Source: Sphingobacteriaceae bacterium (GTDB taxonomy: Bacteria > Bacteroidota > Bacteroidia > UBA7662). Taken from it: a DNA stretch of 64,000 bases. The notes beneath the pieces are model-generated. The model saw only the letters and a program-made list of their open reading frames with translations, was not told the DNA's origin and ran no database searches. Position 1 is the first letter of the stretch. The number at the start of each line of letters is the position of its first letter. The translations under genes and the position numbers were made by a program. Positions 27,745-36,713 of the stretch are shown here, piece by piece. The DNA is taken from contig JAUXNJ010000047.1 of NCBI GenBank assembly GCA_030682795.1, positions 62,001-126,000 of the forward strand. The letters run 5' to 3'.

Positions 27745-30192
27745 TTTTATAATGCCCTCAAGCAACTCCTGGAGCTCAGCCAAATTATAGGGTTTTAACA
27801 AGATGCCTTCAAAGCCAAAGCGCTCAATTTCTAGCCTGGTATCCTCGAAGGTGTCGGCTGTAAGCGCAATGATGGGAGTAGTGATGCCCTGTTCGCGAAT
27901 TTTCTGGAAAGTATCGAAACCGTTCATTTCAGGCATGTGGATGTCGAGCAGGATGGCGTCAAAGGTTTGATTTTTAAGTTGGTTGAGAGCCTCTTGTCCG
28001 CTGCTCACAGTTGTAGACTGAATCCCCAATCTTTTCAAGATCTGAACAGCAAGTTTCAGATTTAGCATATTGTCATCTACTACCAAAATTTCTTTTGATT
28101 CGAGTGCAGCCTTGGTGCGTGGCAAATTCGCTTGATCTGAAAGACTTGTTGTTGTTGCTTGTTTGGAAAGTTTGAAATTCAGTGTAAACCAAAAAGTAGC
28201 CCCTTTCCCTAGAGCACTTTCTAAACCTATTTCACCATGCTGCAATTCTACCAGTTTTTTACAAATGGCCAATCCCAAACCCGTTCCACCAAATTTTCGT
28301 GCATTGTTGCTATCCACTTGGATGAAGCGTTCGAATACATTGGTTTGGTTTTCAGCAGCTATGCCGATTCCTGTATCCCGTATTTCAAATCTAATTTTTA
28401 CTTCTTGCGTGGTTTTGTGCAACAGCTGGGCGTGTACCGAAACCTGGCCTTCAGACGTGAATTTAACGGCATTACTGCCTAAATTTAGTAATATTTGATT
28501 AAGACGATATTGGTCTCCAATGATGTTAGCGGGGATCTCCTTGTCAATGATTGTGATAATTTCAATTGGTTTATGAGCAGCCAATGTAACCAAAGTGCCT
28601 TGTAATTTTTGAAATAGCGCCTGGAGGTGAAATCCTTTGTTTTCAAAGGAAATTTTTCCTGCTTCAATTTTGCTTAGATCTAATAAATCATTAATAATGT
28701 GCAGCAGACTATTGGCCGCATGTTGTATGGTGAGGATGTCTTGGTGCTGGTTATTTTGCTTTAACTGCTCATGCATTTGGTCTAAAAGACCAATAATAGC
28801 ATTCAAAGGCGTTCTTATTTCATGACTTACATTGCTAAGAAAGGCAGATTTAGCTTTGTTAGCGCTTTCGGCTTCATTTTTAGCAATTTCTAGCTGTTCA
28901 TTTACCCGCTTTAAAATTTCATTGGTGGCTGATTGCTGATTTTTTTGAAGTGCAAGCGATTTATTTAGGCCCTTAATTCTCACTGAGAAAAAGATCAACA
29001 CAATGAGCACAATCAGAATAGACCCAATAATGGCTATGTAAAGTTTCTGCCGGGATTGATAGCTTTCTACTTGTAGAGTCTTTCGGTAGAGTTCTTGATC
29101 TATTTTCTCCAAGTCAAACTGCCTTTGCACATTGTATAAGGCAATTTCTGTTTCTTGATTGAGGATACTATCGCTCAGCTTATGGTATTGTTTGTAATGT
29201 GCCAGTGCCTCATTTGGCATTTTTAAATCTAAATAAACGAGGTGATATTTTTCTAGTATATCTACTTGAATAGACATGGCCCCGATGCTGTAAGCATATC
29301 CCCAGGCACTATCGAGCATTACCTTCGCTAAACTCGCTTTGTTTAGCTTACGAAGGGCTTCCGCTTTATTGGCATAGGAAGTTGCCAAACCATACTTATC
29401 GCCAGCTTGATACTTAAAATACAAGGAGCTATCGATAAGTTGTAAGGCGGTTACATAATCGCCCTGCTTTAAGTAACACGACGCAATGTTATTATAGGAA
29501 GCGCCTATATCTAACGCGCTGCCATATTCGATGTCGTATTTTAATACTTCTTGAAAGGCATCAAGCGCTTCTGAATACCGGCCCTGACTATGTAAATTGA
29601 ACCCTATGTTGCTTTTTGTGACAATAGTCAGGTAGTCTTGTTGGTACAATGCTGCAAGCTTAAGGCCTTTCCAAAACCATGTTTCTGCGTGAACCAGTTT
29701 ATTTTGAGCGTTGTATAGAAGACCAAAGTTATTGTATGCGATAATAATTCCAGCGGTATCTTTTGCTTTTTCAAAGTACTTTATTGCTGTTAAAAGAGAA
29801 TTGAGTGATCTCGAATAATCGGCTAAATGCTTCTCGCAAACACTTTTTATGTTGTAGGCAGCAGCTAAATTGCTTAATGATGTTTTTTCATCGAAATAAG
29901 GTATGGCTAAACGCATATAATGCACAGCCGAATCGTACTGCTGCTGTTCAAAGTGGGCGTGACCAAGATAATATAGCGCCTTTCCTTGTCCTAAGGGGTA
30001 GTTCGCTTTCTGCGAGTCTCGAAACAGTTTTGGAGCGAGCAGTAAACTACTGTCAGGTGCATTGTATTGCCAATTGTAACACCTTCTGAGTCCTTCATTG
30101 ATGCGGGCTGTGTCGGCAGGGCTTGCCATAACCATGCCCCAACCAAGCAAACCAACTAAAAAGCAACCCAAAAATAGTTTAGAACGGTGCAT
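27742..30192 (-). CDS. Hybrid sensor histidine kinase with periplasmic TPR domain
   Basis: The 816-residue product has a signal peptide (MHRSKLFLGCFLVGLLGWGM). TPR repeats follow to about residue 340 (YYLGHAHFEQQQYDSAVHYM, YNNFGLLYNAQNKLVHAETW, YNNIASCYLKQGDYVTALQL), then one membrane helix near residues 385-405 and a coiled coil. The kinase core has His about 457 in LSNVSHEIRTPLNAIIGL and ATP-binding NLGSNAVKFT and GLGLAICKKLVELQHG. The C-terminal receiver has its Asp about 750 in AILLDIHMPEMNGFD. No DNA-binding output is present, so a separate phosphotransfer partner is likely. It starts 8 bases after leuS and may be read from its promoter. Confidence 0.92.
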   Translation of the reverse strand: MHRSKLFLGCFLVGLLGWGMVMASPADTARINEGLRRCYNWQYNAPDSSLLLAPKLFRDSQKANYPLGQGKALYYLGHAHFEQQQYDSAVHYMRLAIPYFDEKTSLSNLAAAYNIKSVCEKHLADYSRSLNSLLTAIKYFEKAKDTAGIIIAYNNFGLLYNAQNKLVHAETWFWKGLKLAALYQQDYLTIVTKSNIGFNLHSQGRYSEALDAFQEVLKYDIEYGSALDIGASYNNIASCYLKQGDYVTALQLIDSSLYFKYQAGDKYGLATSYANKAEALRKLNKASLAKVMLDSAWGYAYSIGAMSIQVDILEKYHLVYLDLKMPNEALAHYKQYHKLSDSILNQETEIALYNVQRQFDLEKIDQELYRKTLQVESYQSRQKLYIAIIGSILIVLIVLIFFSVRIKGLNKSLALQKNQQSATNEILKRVNEQLEIAKNEAESANKAKSAFLSNVSHEIRTPLNAIIGLLDQMHEQLKQNNQHQDILTIQHAANSLLHIINDLLDLSKIEAGKISFENKGFHLQALFQKLQGTLVTLAAHKPIEIITIIDKEIPANIIGDQYRLNQILLNLGSNAVKFTSEGQVSVHAQLLHKTTQEVKIRFEIRDTGIGIAAENQTNVFERFIQVDSNNARKFGGTGLGLAICKKLVELQHGEIGLESALGKGATFWFTLNFKLSKQATTTSLSDQANLPRTKAALESKEILVVDDNMLNLKLAVQILKRLGIQSTTVSSGQEALNQLKNQTFDAILLDIHMPEMNGFDTFQKIREQGITTPIIALTADTFEDTRLEIERFGFEGILLKPYNLAELQELLEGIIK

Positions 30193-30200
30193 TCGCAGGG

Positions 30201-33077
30201 TTAAAAAACAAGATTAACGATTCTACCTGGAACTACAATGATTTTCTTTAGTACACGGCCTGCCTGTAGTTGGAGCACTTTGTCATGCGCTAAAACCAGT
30301 GCTTCCAAATCTTCCTTGCTGGCTTTAAGCGGCATGGTGAGGTTAAACCGCATTTTACCGTTTTCCTGAATGGGATAATCAAAGGTGTCGTCTACCAAAT
30401 ATTTGGCTTCGTACGAAGGGAAAGCTGCCGTATGCACAGAGCCTTGCTGACCAAGTGCCTGCCACAAACTTTCGGTGATGAAAGGTGCAAAAGGAGCAAG
30501 GAGGCGTACCAAGGGATGGAGTACTTCTGCTTTGCGGCATTTTAGCGCCTGCAAATCGTTTACGCAAATCATAAAGGCACTCACGCAGGTATTGAACGAA
30601 AAGCGCTCAATGTCATCGGTGATTTTTTTGATGGTGCGGTGGATGATTTTGAGCTCAGCCTCGCTAGCGGCATCCTGACTCAAGGCCAATTCGCCATTTT
30701 CGTGGAACAAGCGCCATAACTTTTGCAGAAAACGGTACACGCCTTCAATGCCTTTGGTGTCCCAGGGCTTGCTGTCTTCAAGCGGACCTAAAAACATCTC
30801 ATACAAACGCAAGGTATCAGCTCCATACTGAGCAATGATGTCGTCGGGGTTGACTACGTTCCATTTGGACTTGGACATTTTTTCGACTTCCATTACGACT
30901 TCCACCTTATCTCCAAAAAACTCTAATTCCTCAGCATTCAATATAAATTCTTCGATTTCGGACTTCTTAGCAATATGGAAGCTCTTAAATTGATTGTACT
31001 GCTCGTCTTTGGAATTATTGAGGTTTTCTAGATTCTGATGCGTAATGTAATGTTTCCCGTTTTCTTGTTCAGTAAAAATTGTTGGAAAATGTTTGAAGGC
31101 TTTTTGGACTTCAACACCAATTACATTTCCTGATTTCCAAATTGCATTTGGTGGTACGAGGTAGTTTTTATCACTCCAAACAAAGTAAGCAAATTTGCTT
31201 TGACCCTGTATCATCCCCTGATTCACCAACTTCTTAAACGGCTCTTTGAAACCAATGAGCTGGCGGTCGTACAAAAACTGGGTCCAAAATCTTGCATAGA
31301 GCAAGTGACCAGTGGCATGCTCCGAGCCGCCCATGTATAAATCCACTTGGTTCCAATAGTCAGTGGCGGCACGATCAGCAAAAGCCGTTGGATTCTGCGG
31401 ATCCATATAGCGTAAAAAATACCAGCTCGAGCCCGCCCAACCCGGCATGGTGGTGGTTTCGATCGGATGGCCTTGGTAAGTCCAGTTTTCGGCACGCGCC
31501 AAAGGCGGTTCGCCGTCTTCGGTGGGCAGGTATTTGTCAACCGCAGGTAAAGTTATTTGGTTGATGTGTTCGAAGGGAACGGCCTTGGGAATGCCATTTT
31601 CGAAATAAATAGGCACTGGCTCACCCCAATACCGCTGGCGCGAAAAGATGGCGTCGCGCAAACGGAATTGAATTTTGCCTTTGCCGCAACCTAGTTTTTC
31701 TAAAGCCTGAATGGCCACAGAAATGGCTTCTTTGGCCACCATGCCATTGAGGAAGTCGCTGTTGATCATGCGCGCATCCTTGGATGGATTGGCTGCCTGC
31801 TCAATGTCGCTGCCTTCGATGACGTCTATAATAGGTAGACCAAAATGACGGGCAAAGCGCCAGTCGCGCTCATCGCCGCCCGGCACGGCCATTACAGCAC
31901 CCGTACCATAACCTGCCAAAACGTAGTCAGCAATCCAAACAGGAATGGGCTGTTGTGTGAAAGGATGGAGGACATAGGCTCCTGTAAAAGCGCCCGAAAC
32001 ACTCTTCACATCGGCCATGCGCTCGCGTTCAGAACGATTTTTGGTTTTGAGGATATAGGCGTCCACCTCGGCTTTTTGAGCTGGCGTGGTGATTTGCTTC
32101 ACTAATTCATGTTCAGGAGCCAATACCATAAAACTTACGCCAAAAATGGTGTCGGGACGGGTGGTAAACACCTCAATTTGCTCGGTATGATCAGCGAGCT
32201 GGAAATGAATAGAAGCACCTTCAGAGCGACCAATCCAGTTTTTTTGTTGTTCCTTAATGGCGTCCGACCAGTCGATTTCTCCCAATCCATCCAACAAACG
32301 CTGAGAATAGGCCGAAATACGCATCATCCACTGCTTCATCATGCGGATTTCAACGGGATAGCCACCGCGTTCTGATAAGCCGTCTTTGACTTCGTCGTTG
32401 GCCAAAACCGTGCCTAAGGCTGGACACCAATTTACCCTTGCTTCTGCCAAAAAGGCCAAACGATAGTGCATGAGGAGCTCCGATTGTTGCTTTTCATCAA
32501 AGCTTTGCCAGTCGGCAGCGGTAAAGGCAGGGCTGTTTTCATCGCAATGCGCCTTTAAATCTAGGGTGCCTTGTTTTTCGAACTGCGCAATTAATGCACT
32601 AATGGGCTCAGCTTGGTTGGTTTGGGTATTGTACCAAGACTCGAACAATTGTATGAAAATCCACTGCGTCCAACGGTAATAAGCAGGGTCGCAGGTTTGC
32701 ACCTCGCGCGACCAGTCGAAACTGAAGCCTATTTTATTGAGTTGCTCTTTGTATCGTTTGATATTGGTTTCAGTGGTTAAAGCGGGATGTTGCCCTGTTT
32801 GAATGGCATATTGCTCTGCCGGCAAGCCAAAGGCATCAAAGCCCATGGGATGTAGCACATTAAAACCCTGCATGCGCTTGTGCCGCGCAACAATATCACT
32901 GGCAATGTAGCCTAGTGGATGCCCTACGTGCAAGCCCGCGCCAGAGGGGTAGGGGAACATGTCAAGGACATAGTACTTGGGTAAATTTAATCCTGCTGCT
33001 TTGGTTTTATAAATCTCTTGCTCTTGCCAAACTTTACCCCAAAAGGATTCGGCTTGTTCAAACGAATATTCTGACAT
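30201..33077 (-). CDS. leuS: Leucyl-tRNA synthetase
   Basis: The enzyme charges tRNA-Leu. The 958-residue length is long for the family (usually about 860-930). Visible motifs are the HIGH box as HVGH in GAGLHVGHPLGYIASD, the CP1 editing domain (TRPDTIFGVSFMVLAPEH, AVPGGDERDWRFA), WYFLRYMDPQN, and KMSKSKWNVVNPDDI. Between VNQGMIQGQSKFAYFVW and KMSKS lies an enlarged Lys/Asn/Glu-rich insertion (roughly 30890-31200), clearly more AT-rich than the rest of the gene. The -7 element TATTTTTG lies 20 bases before the start. It is divergent from ftsX. Confidence 0.97.
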   Translation of the reverse strand: MSEYSFEQAESFWGKVWQEQEIYKTKAAGLNLPKYYVLDMFPYPSGAGLHVGHPLGYIASDIVARHKRMQGFNVLHPMGFDAFGLPAEQYAIQTGQHPALTTETNIKRYKEQLNKIGFSFDWSREVQTCDPAYYRWTQWIFIQLFESWYNTQTNQAEPISALIAQFEKQGTLDLKAHCDENSPAFTAADWQSFDEKQQSELLMHYRLAFLAEARVNWCPALGTVLANDEVKDGLSERGGYPVEIRMMKQWMMRISAYSQRLLDGLGEIDWSDAIKEQQKNWIGRSEGASIHFQLADHTEQIEVFTTRPDTIFGVSFMVLAPEHELVKQITTPAQKAEVDAYILKTKNRSERERMADVKSVSGAFTGAYVLHPFTQQPIPVWIADYVLAGYGTGAVMAVPGGDERDWRFARHFGLPIIDVIEGSDIEQAANPSKDARMINSDFLNGMVAKEAISVAIQALEKLGCGKGKIQFRLRDAIFSRQRYWGEPVPIYFENGIPKAVPFEHINQITLPAVDKYLPTEDGEPPLARAENWTYQGHPIETTTMPGWAGSSWYFLRYMDPQNPTAFADRAATDYWNQVDLYMGGSEHATGHLLYARFWTQFLYDRQLIGFKEPFKKLVNQGMIQGQSKFAYFVWSDKNYLVPPNAIWKSGNVIGVEVQKAFKHFPTIFTEQENGKHYITHQNLENLNNSKDEQYNQFKSFHIAKKSEIEEFILNAEELEFFGDKVEVVMEVEKMSKSKWNVVNPDDIIAQYGADTLRLYEMFLGPLEDSKPWDTKGIEGVYRFLQKLWRLFHENGELALSQDAASEAELKIIHRTIKKITDDIERFSFNTCVSAFMICVNDLQALKCRKAEVLHPLVRLLAPFAPFITESLWQALGQQGSVHTAAFPSYEAKYLVDDTFDYPIQENGKMRFNLTMPLKASKEDLEALVLAHDKVLQLQAGRVLKKIIVVPGRIVNLVF

Positions 33078-33096
33078 TTTTGGAAATAATGAAAAG

Positions 33097-33104
33097 CAAA
33101 AATA
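33097..33104 (-). promoter_or_regulatory. Bacteroidota -7 element TATTTTTG before leuS
   Basis: This is an exact TAnnTTTG match on the minus strand, ending 19 bases upstream of the leuS ATG at 33077. It implies a leader of roughly 14 bases. Confidence 0.5.
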
Positions 33105-33198
33105 GGCAATACGGCTCTTTGTTTGCGTTCTTATGCTAAAAACAGTTATATACCCTTTGGATAGCGGGAATAAGTCTTATTTTAGCGCTGTAATTGCT

Positions 33199-34077
33199 AT
33201 GTCAGAACAATCGCAACTTAAATATTTTCGGCGCAAAGCGCGAAGAACTACCATAACGGCTGTAATCAGTATTTCGTTGGTATTGTTTTTACTAGGTCTT
33301 TTTAGTGTTTTGGTGATGAATGCCAAGATGTTATCGGATTATGTAAAGGAACATCTGGAAGTGCAAATTTATTTGAACGAGGAGGCTGAGCTCAAGGATA
33401 TTAAAACGCTGGAGCGCCAATTGCAAGCCATGCCATACGTGAAACAGCTCGATTTTGTTTCTAAAGAGGCGGCAGTAGCGGTATTGACAGAGGATTTGGG
33501 CGAAGATTTCGTAGATTTTTTAGGCTATAATCCGTTATTGTCGTCTTTCAACATGACCGTCACAGCGGATTTTGCGAATACCGATAGTTTAAAAACAGTA
33601 AAGGAATTTTTGTTGGCTAATGCCATTGTTAAGGAGGTTTATTACCAAGAGAATGTTTTAGACTTGATTAACAAGAATTTACGAACTATTGCTTTGGTGA
33701 TTGCTGGTTTTAGTGCTTTGCTTTTGCTCATTACTGTTACGTTAATCAATAATTCGATTCGACTGTCGCTCTACTCGCAACGTTTTTTAATTAAAAGCAT
33801 GCAATTGGTGGGTGCCACGGCTTGGTTTATCAAAAAACCCTATCTGTTCAAAAGCTTTTTGCAGGGATTGGTTAGCGTTTTTGTGGCAATAAGTTTGCTT
33901 TATGGCGTAATGCAAGTAAGCGATGCACAACTGCCCGAATTAAAAGAACTGCGAAACGATACCTTTACCTTGTACATTGGGATAGGCATGTTGCTCATCG
34001 GATTGGTAATAAGTTTGGTAAGTACCTGGTTTGCCATCTCCAAATATTTAAGAAATAAAATCGACGATTTATACTAA
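33199..34077 (+). CDS. ftsX: Cell-division ABC-type membrane protein FtsX
   Basis: FtsX with FtsE forms a division-site complex that activates peptidoglycan hydrolases. The 292-residue product has the FtsX layout: an N-terminal helix (AVISISLVLFLLGLFSVLV), a periplasmic loop with HLEVQIYLNEEAE and VKQLDFVSKEAAVAVLTEDLGEDF, then three membrane helices (ALVIAGFSALLLLITVTLINNSIRL is the second) and the cytoplasmic SMQLVGATAWFIKKPYL coupling helix. I chose the ATG at 33199 because it gives the usual short cytoplasmic start (MSEQSQLKYFRRKARR). ftsE is not in the neighbourhood. The stop and the next start share TAATG. Confidence 0.9.
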   Translation: MSEQSQLKYFRRKARRTTITAVISISLVLFLLGLFSVLVMNAKMLSDYVKEHLEVQIYLNEEAELKDIKTLERQLQAMPYVKQLDFVSKEAAVAVLTEDLGEDFVDFLGYNPLLSSFNMTVTADFANTDSLKTVKEFLLANAIVKEVYYQENVLDLINKNLRTIALVIAGFSALLLLITVTLINNSIRLSLYSQRFLIKSMQLVGATAWFIKKPYLFKSFLQGLVSVFVAISLLYGVMQVSDAQLPELKELRNDTFTLYIGIGMLLIGLVISLVSTWFAISKYLRNKIDDLY

Positions 34078-34292
34078 TGAAAAATTCGACCAAAGAAGCT
34101 GGCGTTTTGCTGTTTAGCAAGAAGAACTATACCTGGATGCTCATAGGTTTGGGCTTGATTGTCCTTGGCAATATTTTAATGATTGGCACGGAAGACATTT
34201 ATGGCTTCACTAAGATTACTTTAGCCCCTATTTTGATTATGGCTGGCTTTTTGGTGGAAATCTATGCCATCTTATATCGACCTAAAGCCTAA
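34077..34292 (+). CDS. DUF3098 two-helix membrane protein
   Basis: The 71-residue protein has two membrane helices (WMLIGLGLIVLGNILMIG and LAPILIMAGFLVEIYAILY) with the FSKKNYTWMLIGLGLIVLG...YGFTKITLAPI pattern of DUF3098. This family sits between ftsX and uppP in many Bacteroidota. Its function is unknown; the context suggests a role in division or undecaprenyl metabolism. It overlaps ftsX by one base (TAATG), and uppP starts 3 bases after its stop. Confidence 0.88.
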   Translation: MKNSTKEAGVLLFSKKNYTWMLIGLGLIVLGNILMIGTEDIYGFTKITLAPILIMAGFLVEIYAILYRPKA

Positions 34293-34295
34293 AGC

Positions 34296-35090
34296 ATGAC
34301 GTGGTTTGAAGCGGTAGTGATCGCCATTGTGGAGGGTCTCACCGAATTTTTACCAGTGAGTTCCACTGGTCACATGATCCTTACGTCTGCGCTGATGGGC
34401 ATCCACGAGGATGATTTTGTGAAATCTTATGAAGTAATCATTCAATTAGGAGCTATTTTGGCTGTTTTAGCCATTTATTACAAGCGCTTTTTGGTCAGTT
34501 TCGACATCTATTTAAAATTATTTGTAGCCTTCTTGCCAACAGGTATTGTTGGTTTTCTGGCTTACAAAACCATCAAAGCCTATTTGTTTAATCCCATTAC
34601 AGTTAGTTTGTCATTGATTGTAGGAGGCGTAGTGCTCATTTTGTTAGATAAATGGACAGCCAAAAAGGAGACCAAATATGTCGAAATCGAACATATTTCT
34701 TATTTGGATGCCTTAAAGATTGGCTCTATTCAGTGTTTGAGCATGATTCCTGGTGTTTCGCGCTCGGCTGCCACCATCTTTGGTGGTGTTTATGCAGGAT
34801 TTAACCGGGTACAAGCGGCTGAATTCAGCTTCTTATTAGCCATCCCTACCATGTTCGCGGCTACAGGTTACGACATCCTCAAAAACAGGGAGTTGTTTAA
34901 TGCTGATGGTCTGGTTATCATGCTGGTTGGTGGCTTGGTTGCCTTTGTAGTGGCCATTTTAGCGGTGAAAGCTTTTGTAAGCTTCTTAACTAAATACGGA
35001 TTTAAACATTTTGGCTATTACCGCATTGTAATTGGTATTTTGTTTTTGATTTATGCCTACCAAACGGGTTTACAGCTAGGAGTTGATTAA
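34296..35090 (+). CDS. uppP: Undecaprenyl-diphosphatase (BacA/UppP)
   Basis: This integral membrane enzyme dephosphorylates undecaprenyl pyrophosphate, recycling the lipid carrier for peptidoglycan and LPS. The 264-residue length is standard. Both catalytic signatures are intact: EGLTEFLPVSSTGHMIL near the N-terminus and SMIPGVSRSAATIFGG near residue 155. About seven or eight hydrophobic helices are visible. It is the third gene of the ftsX-ribF operon, and its stop overlaps the truB start as TAATG. Confidence 0.96.
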   Translation: MTWFEAVVIAIVEGLTEFLPVSSTGHMILTSALMGIHEDDFVKSYEVIIQLGAILAVLAIYYKRFLVSFDIYLKLFVAFLPTGIVGFLAYKTIKAYLFNPITVSLSLIVGGVVLILLDKWTAKKETKYVEIEHISYLDALKIGSIQCLSMIPGVSRSAATIFGGVYAGFNRVQAAEFSFLLAIPTMFAATGYDILKNRELFNADGLVIMLVGGLVAFVVAILAVKAFVSFLTKYGFKHFGYYRIVIGILFLIYAYQTGLQLGVD

Positions 35091-35791
35091 TGCTTGATTT
35101 TCAAAAAGGCGAGGTACTGCTGTTCGATAAACCTTTGGGTTGGACCTCTTTCGACTTGGTAAAGAAGGTGCGCAACCTTATTCGAATCAAAAAGGTTGGG
35201 CATGCAGGCACGCTAGATCCATTAGCTACTGGCTTGATGATTTTGTGCACTGGTGCCATGACCAAGTCGATTGAACGGCTTACGGGCATGGATAAAACCT
35301 ACACTGGCACTTTGCGGTTGGGAGAAACCACCCCGAGTTACGACCGAGAAACGGAAGTAAATGCCACCTTCCCTTATGAGCACATTACTGCCGAGCAGTT
35401 GCATCGGATAGCCGCCACTTTTACGGGTGATTTGATGCAAATTCCCCCAGCACATTCAGCGATTAAAGTCGACGGCAAACGTTTGTATGTGGATGCACGA
35501 AAAGGCATTGAAGTAGAAATTAAGCCTCGTCCAGTGCATGTACACAGCTTTGAAATCACTGCTGTGCAATTGCCAGATGTACAATTTAGTGTAAAATGTA
35601 GCAAAGGCACCTACATCCGTTCTTTGGTATTTGATTTTGGGAAAGCTTTAGAAAGTGGAGCGGTTATGACCGAACTTTGCAGAACGAGCATTGGCGAGTA
35701 CGCATTGGAAGGCGCTTGGCAATTGACCGACTTCGAAAACATGATTAAAGCACAACGAGCTGCGCAAGATGAAGGTTTACCACGGACTTGA
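35090..35791 (+). CDS. truB: tRNA pseudouridine-55 synthase
   Basis: TruB converts U55 in the tRNA T-loop to pseudouridine. The 233-residue protein has the catalytic Asp in KVGHAGTLDPLATGLMILC, preceded by FDKPLGWTSFDLVKKV, and the later motifs MDKTYTGTLRLGE, PPAHSAIKVDGKRLY and CSKGTYIRSLVFDFG. It lacks the C-terminal PUA domain found in longer TruB proteins, which is common in this phylum. It overlaps uppP by one base and the following ribF by 23 bases, so translation is coupled. Confidence 0.96.
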   Translation: MLDFQKGEVLLFDKPLGWTSFDLVKKVRNLIRIKKVGHAGTLDPLATGLMILCTGAMTKSIERLTGMDKTYTGTLRLGETTPSYDRETEVNATFPYEHITAEQLHRIAATFTGDLMQIPPAHSAIKVDGKRLYVDARKGIEVEIKPRPVHVHSFEITAVQLPDVQFSVKCSKGTYIRSLVFDFGKALESGAVMTELCRTSIGEYALEGAWQLTDFENMIKAQRAAQDEGLPRT

Positions 35792-36713
35792 GCACTTTAA
35801 GGTGGATAAAGCAGTGGTGCTTACCATTGGCTCCTTTGATGGGGTGCATTTGGGGCATCAAGAGCTTATTTCTCGCTTAAAATTGAAGGCGGCTCAAATA
35901 GGAGGGTTGTCGGCACTTATGACCTTTACTCCGCACCCGCGCATTGCTTTAAATAAAGACAAAGAGAAACTCCGTTTATTAACCAATGATGCCGAAAAAG
36001 AAGCCTTATTGCGTCATTTTGGCTTAGATATGCTCATATTCATGCCTTTCGACCAGGCTTTTTCAAGTCAACCAGCTGCGGTGTTTTTGGAAGAAATTTT
36101 GCTTGATAAAATCGGGGTAAAGCACCTTGTGATCGGTTATGACCATAAATTTGGCCAAAACCGATCTGGCGATATTCATTTTTTACGAGAGCAAGCAGCA
36201 TCCAGCAAACGCTTTACTGTTGAGGAAATCTCCCAGCAAACCATGGATGAGCTAGCGGTAAGTTCCACCAAGATACGTTTGGCTTTGGAAGCTGGAGATG
36301 TAATGCTTGCACAGAAGCTTTTAGGTTTCTCCTATAGCCTCAGTGGTGAGATAGTAAAAGGTGACCAGATTGGACGAAAACTAGGCTATCCAACTGCTAA
36401 TCTTGCTCTTAACGATGTATACAAGCAAGTTCCCGGTGCAGGGGTGTATGCTACCGAGGTAGAAATTGGAGGGAAGTCCTATCGTGCTATGACCTACATT
36501 GGTACACGGCCTACCATTGCGGGCACACAAAATAACATCGAGACCAATATTCTGGATTTTGAGGGTGATTTATATGCCCAGCAAATGAAAGTTAATTTCT
36601 TACAACACATTCGAGCCGATGTGAAATTTGAAAATTTGGAGGAGCTCACCCAGCAAATTTCGCGCGATGAGCGTAAGGTACGCTTGTATTTTGGATTGCC
36701 TGAGCAGCCTTAA
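35769..36713 (+). CDS. ribF: Bifunctional riboflavin kinase/FAD synthetase
   Basis: RibF phosphorylates riboflavin to FMN and adenylates it to FAD. The N-terminal nucleotidyltransferase half has GSFDGVHLGHQELI (HxGH), GYDHKFGQNRSGD and SSTKIRLALEAGD. The C-terminal kinase half has GDQIGRKLGYPTANLAL and the YIGTRPT...ETNILDFEGDLYAQ block. Length 314 is normal. The start lies inside truB (23-base overlap), and the stop shares TTAA with the convergent holA stop, leaving no space for a terminator. Confidence 0.96.
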   Translation: MKVYHGLEHFKVDKAVVLTIGSFDGVHLGHQELISRLKLKAAQIGGLSALMTFTPHPRIALNKDKEKLRLLTNDAEKEALLRHFGLDMLIFMPFDQAFSSQPAAVFLEEILLDKIGVKHLVIGYDHKFGQNRSGDIHFLREQAASSKRFTVEEISQQTMDELAVSSTKIRLALEAGDVMLAQKLLGFSYSLSGEIVKGDQIGRKLGYPTANLALNDVYKQVPGAGVYATEVEIGGKSYRAMTYIGTRPTIAGTQNNIETNILDFEGDLYAQQMKVNFLQHIRADVKFENLEELTQQISRDERKVRLYFGLPEQP

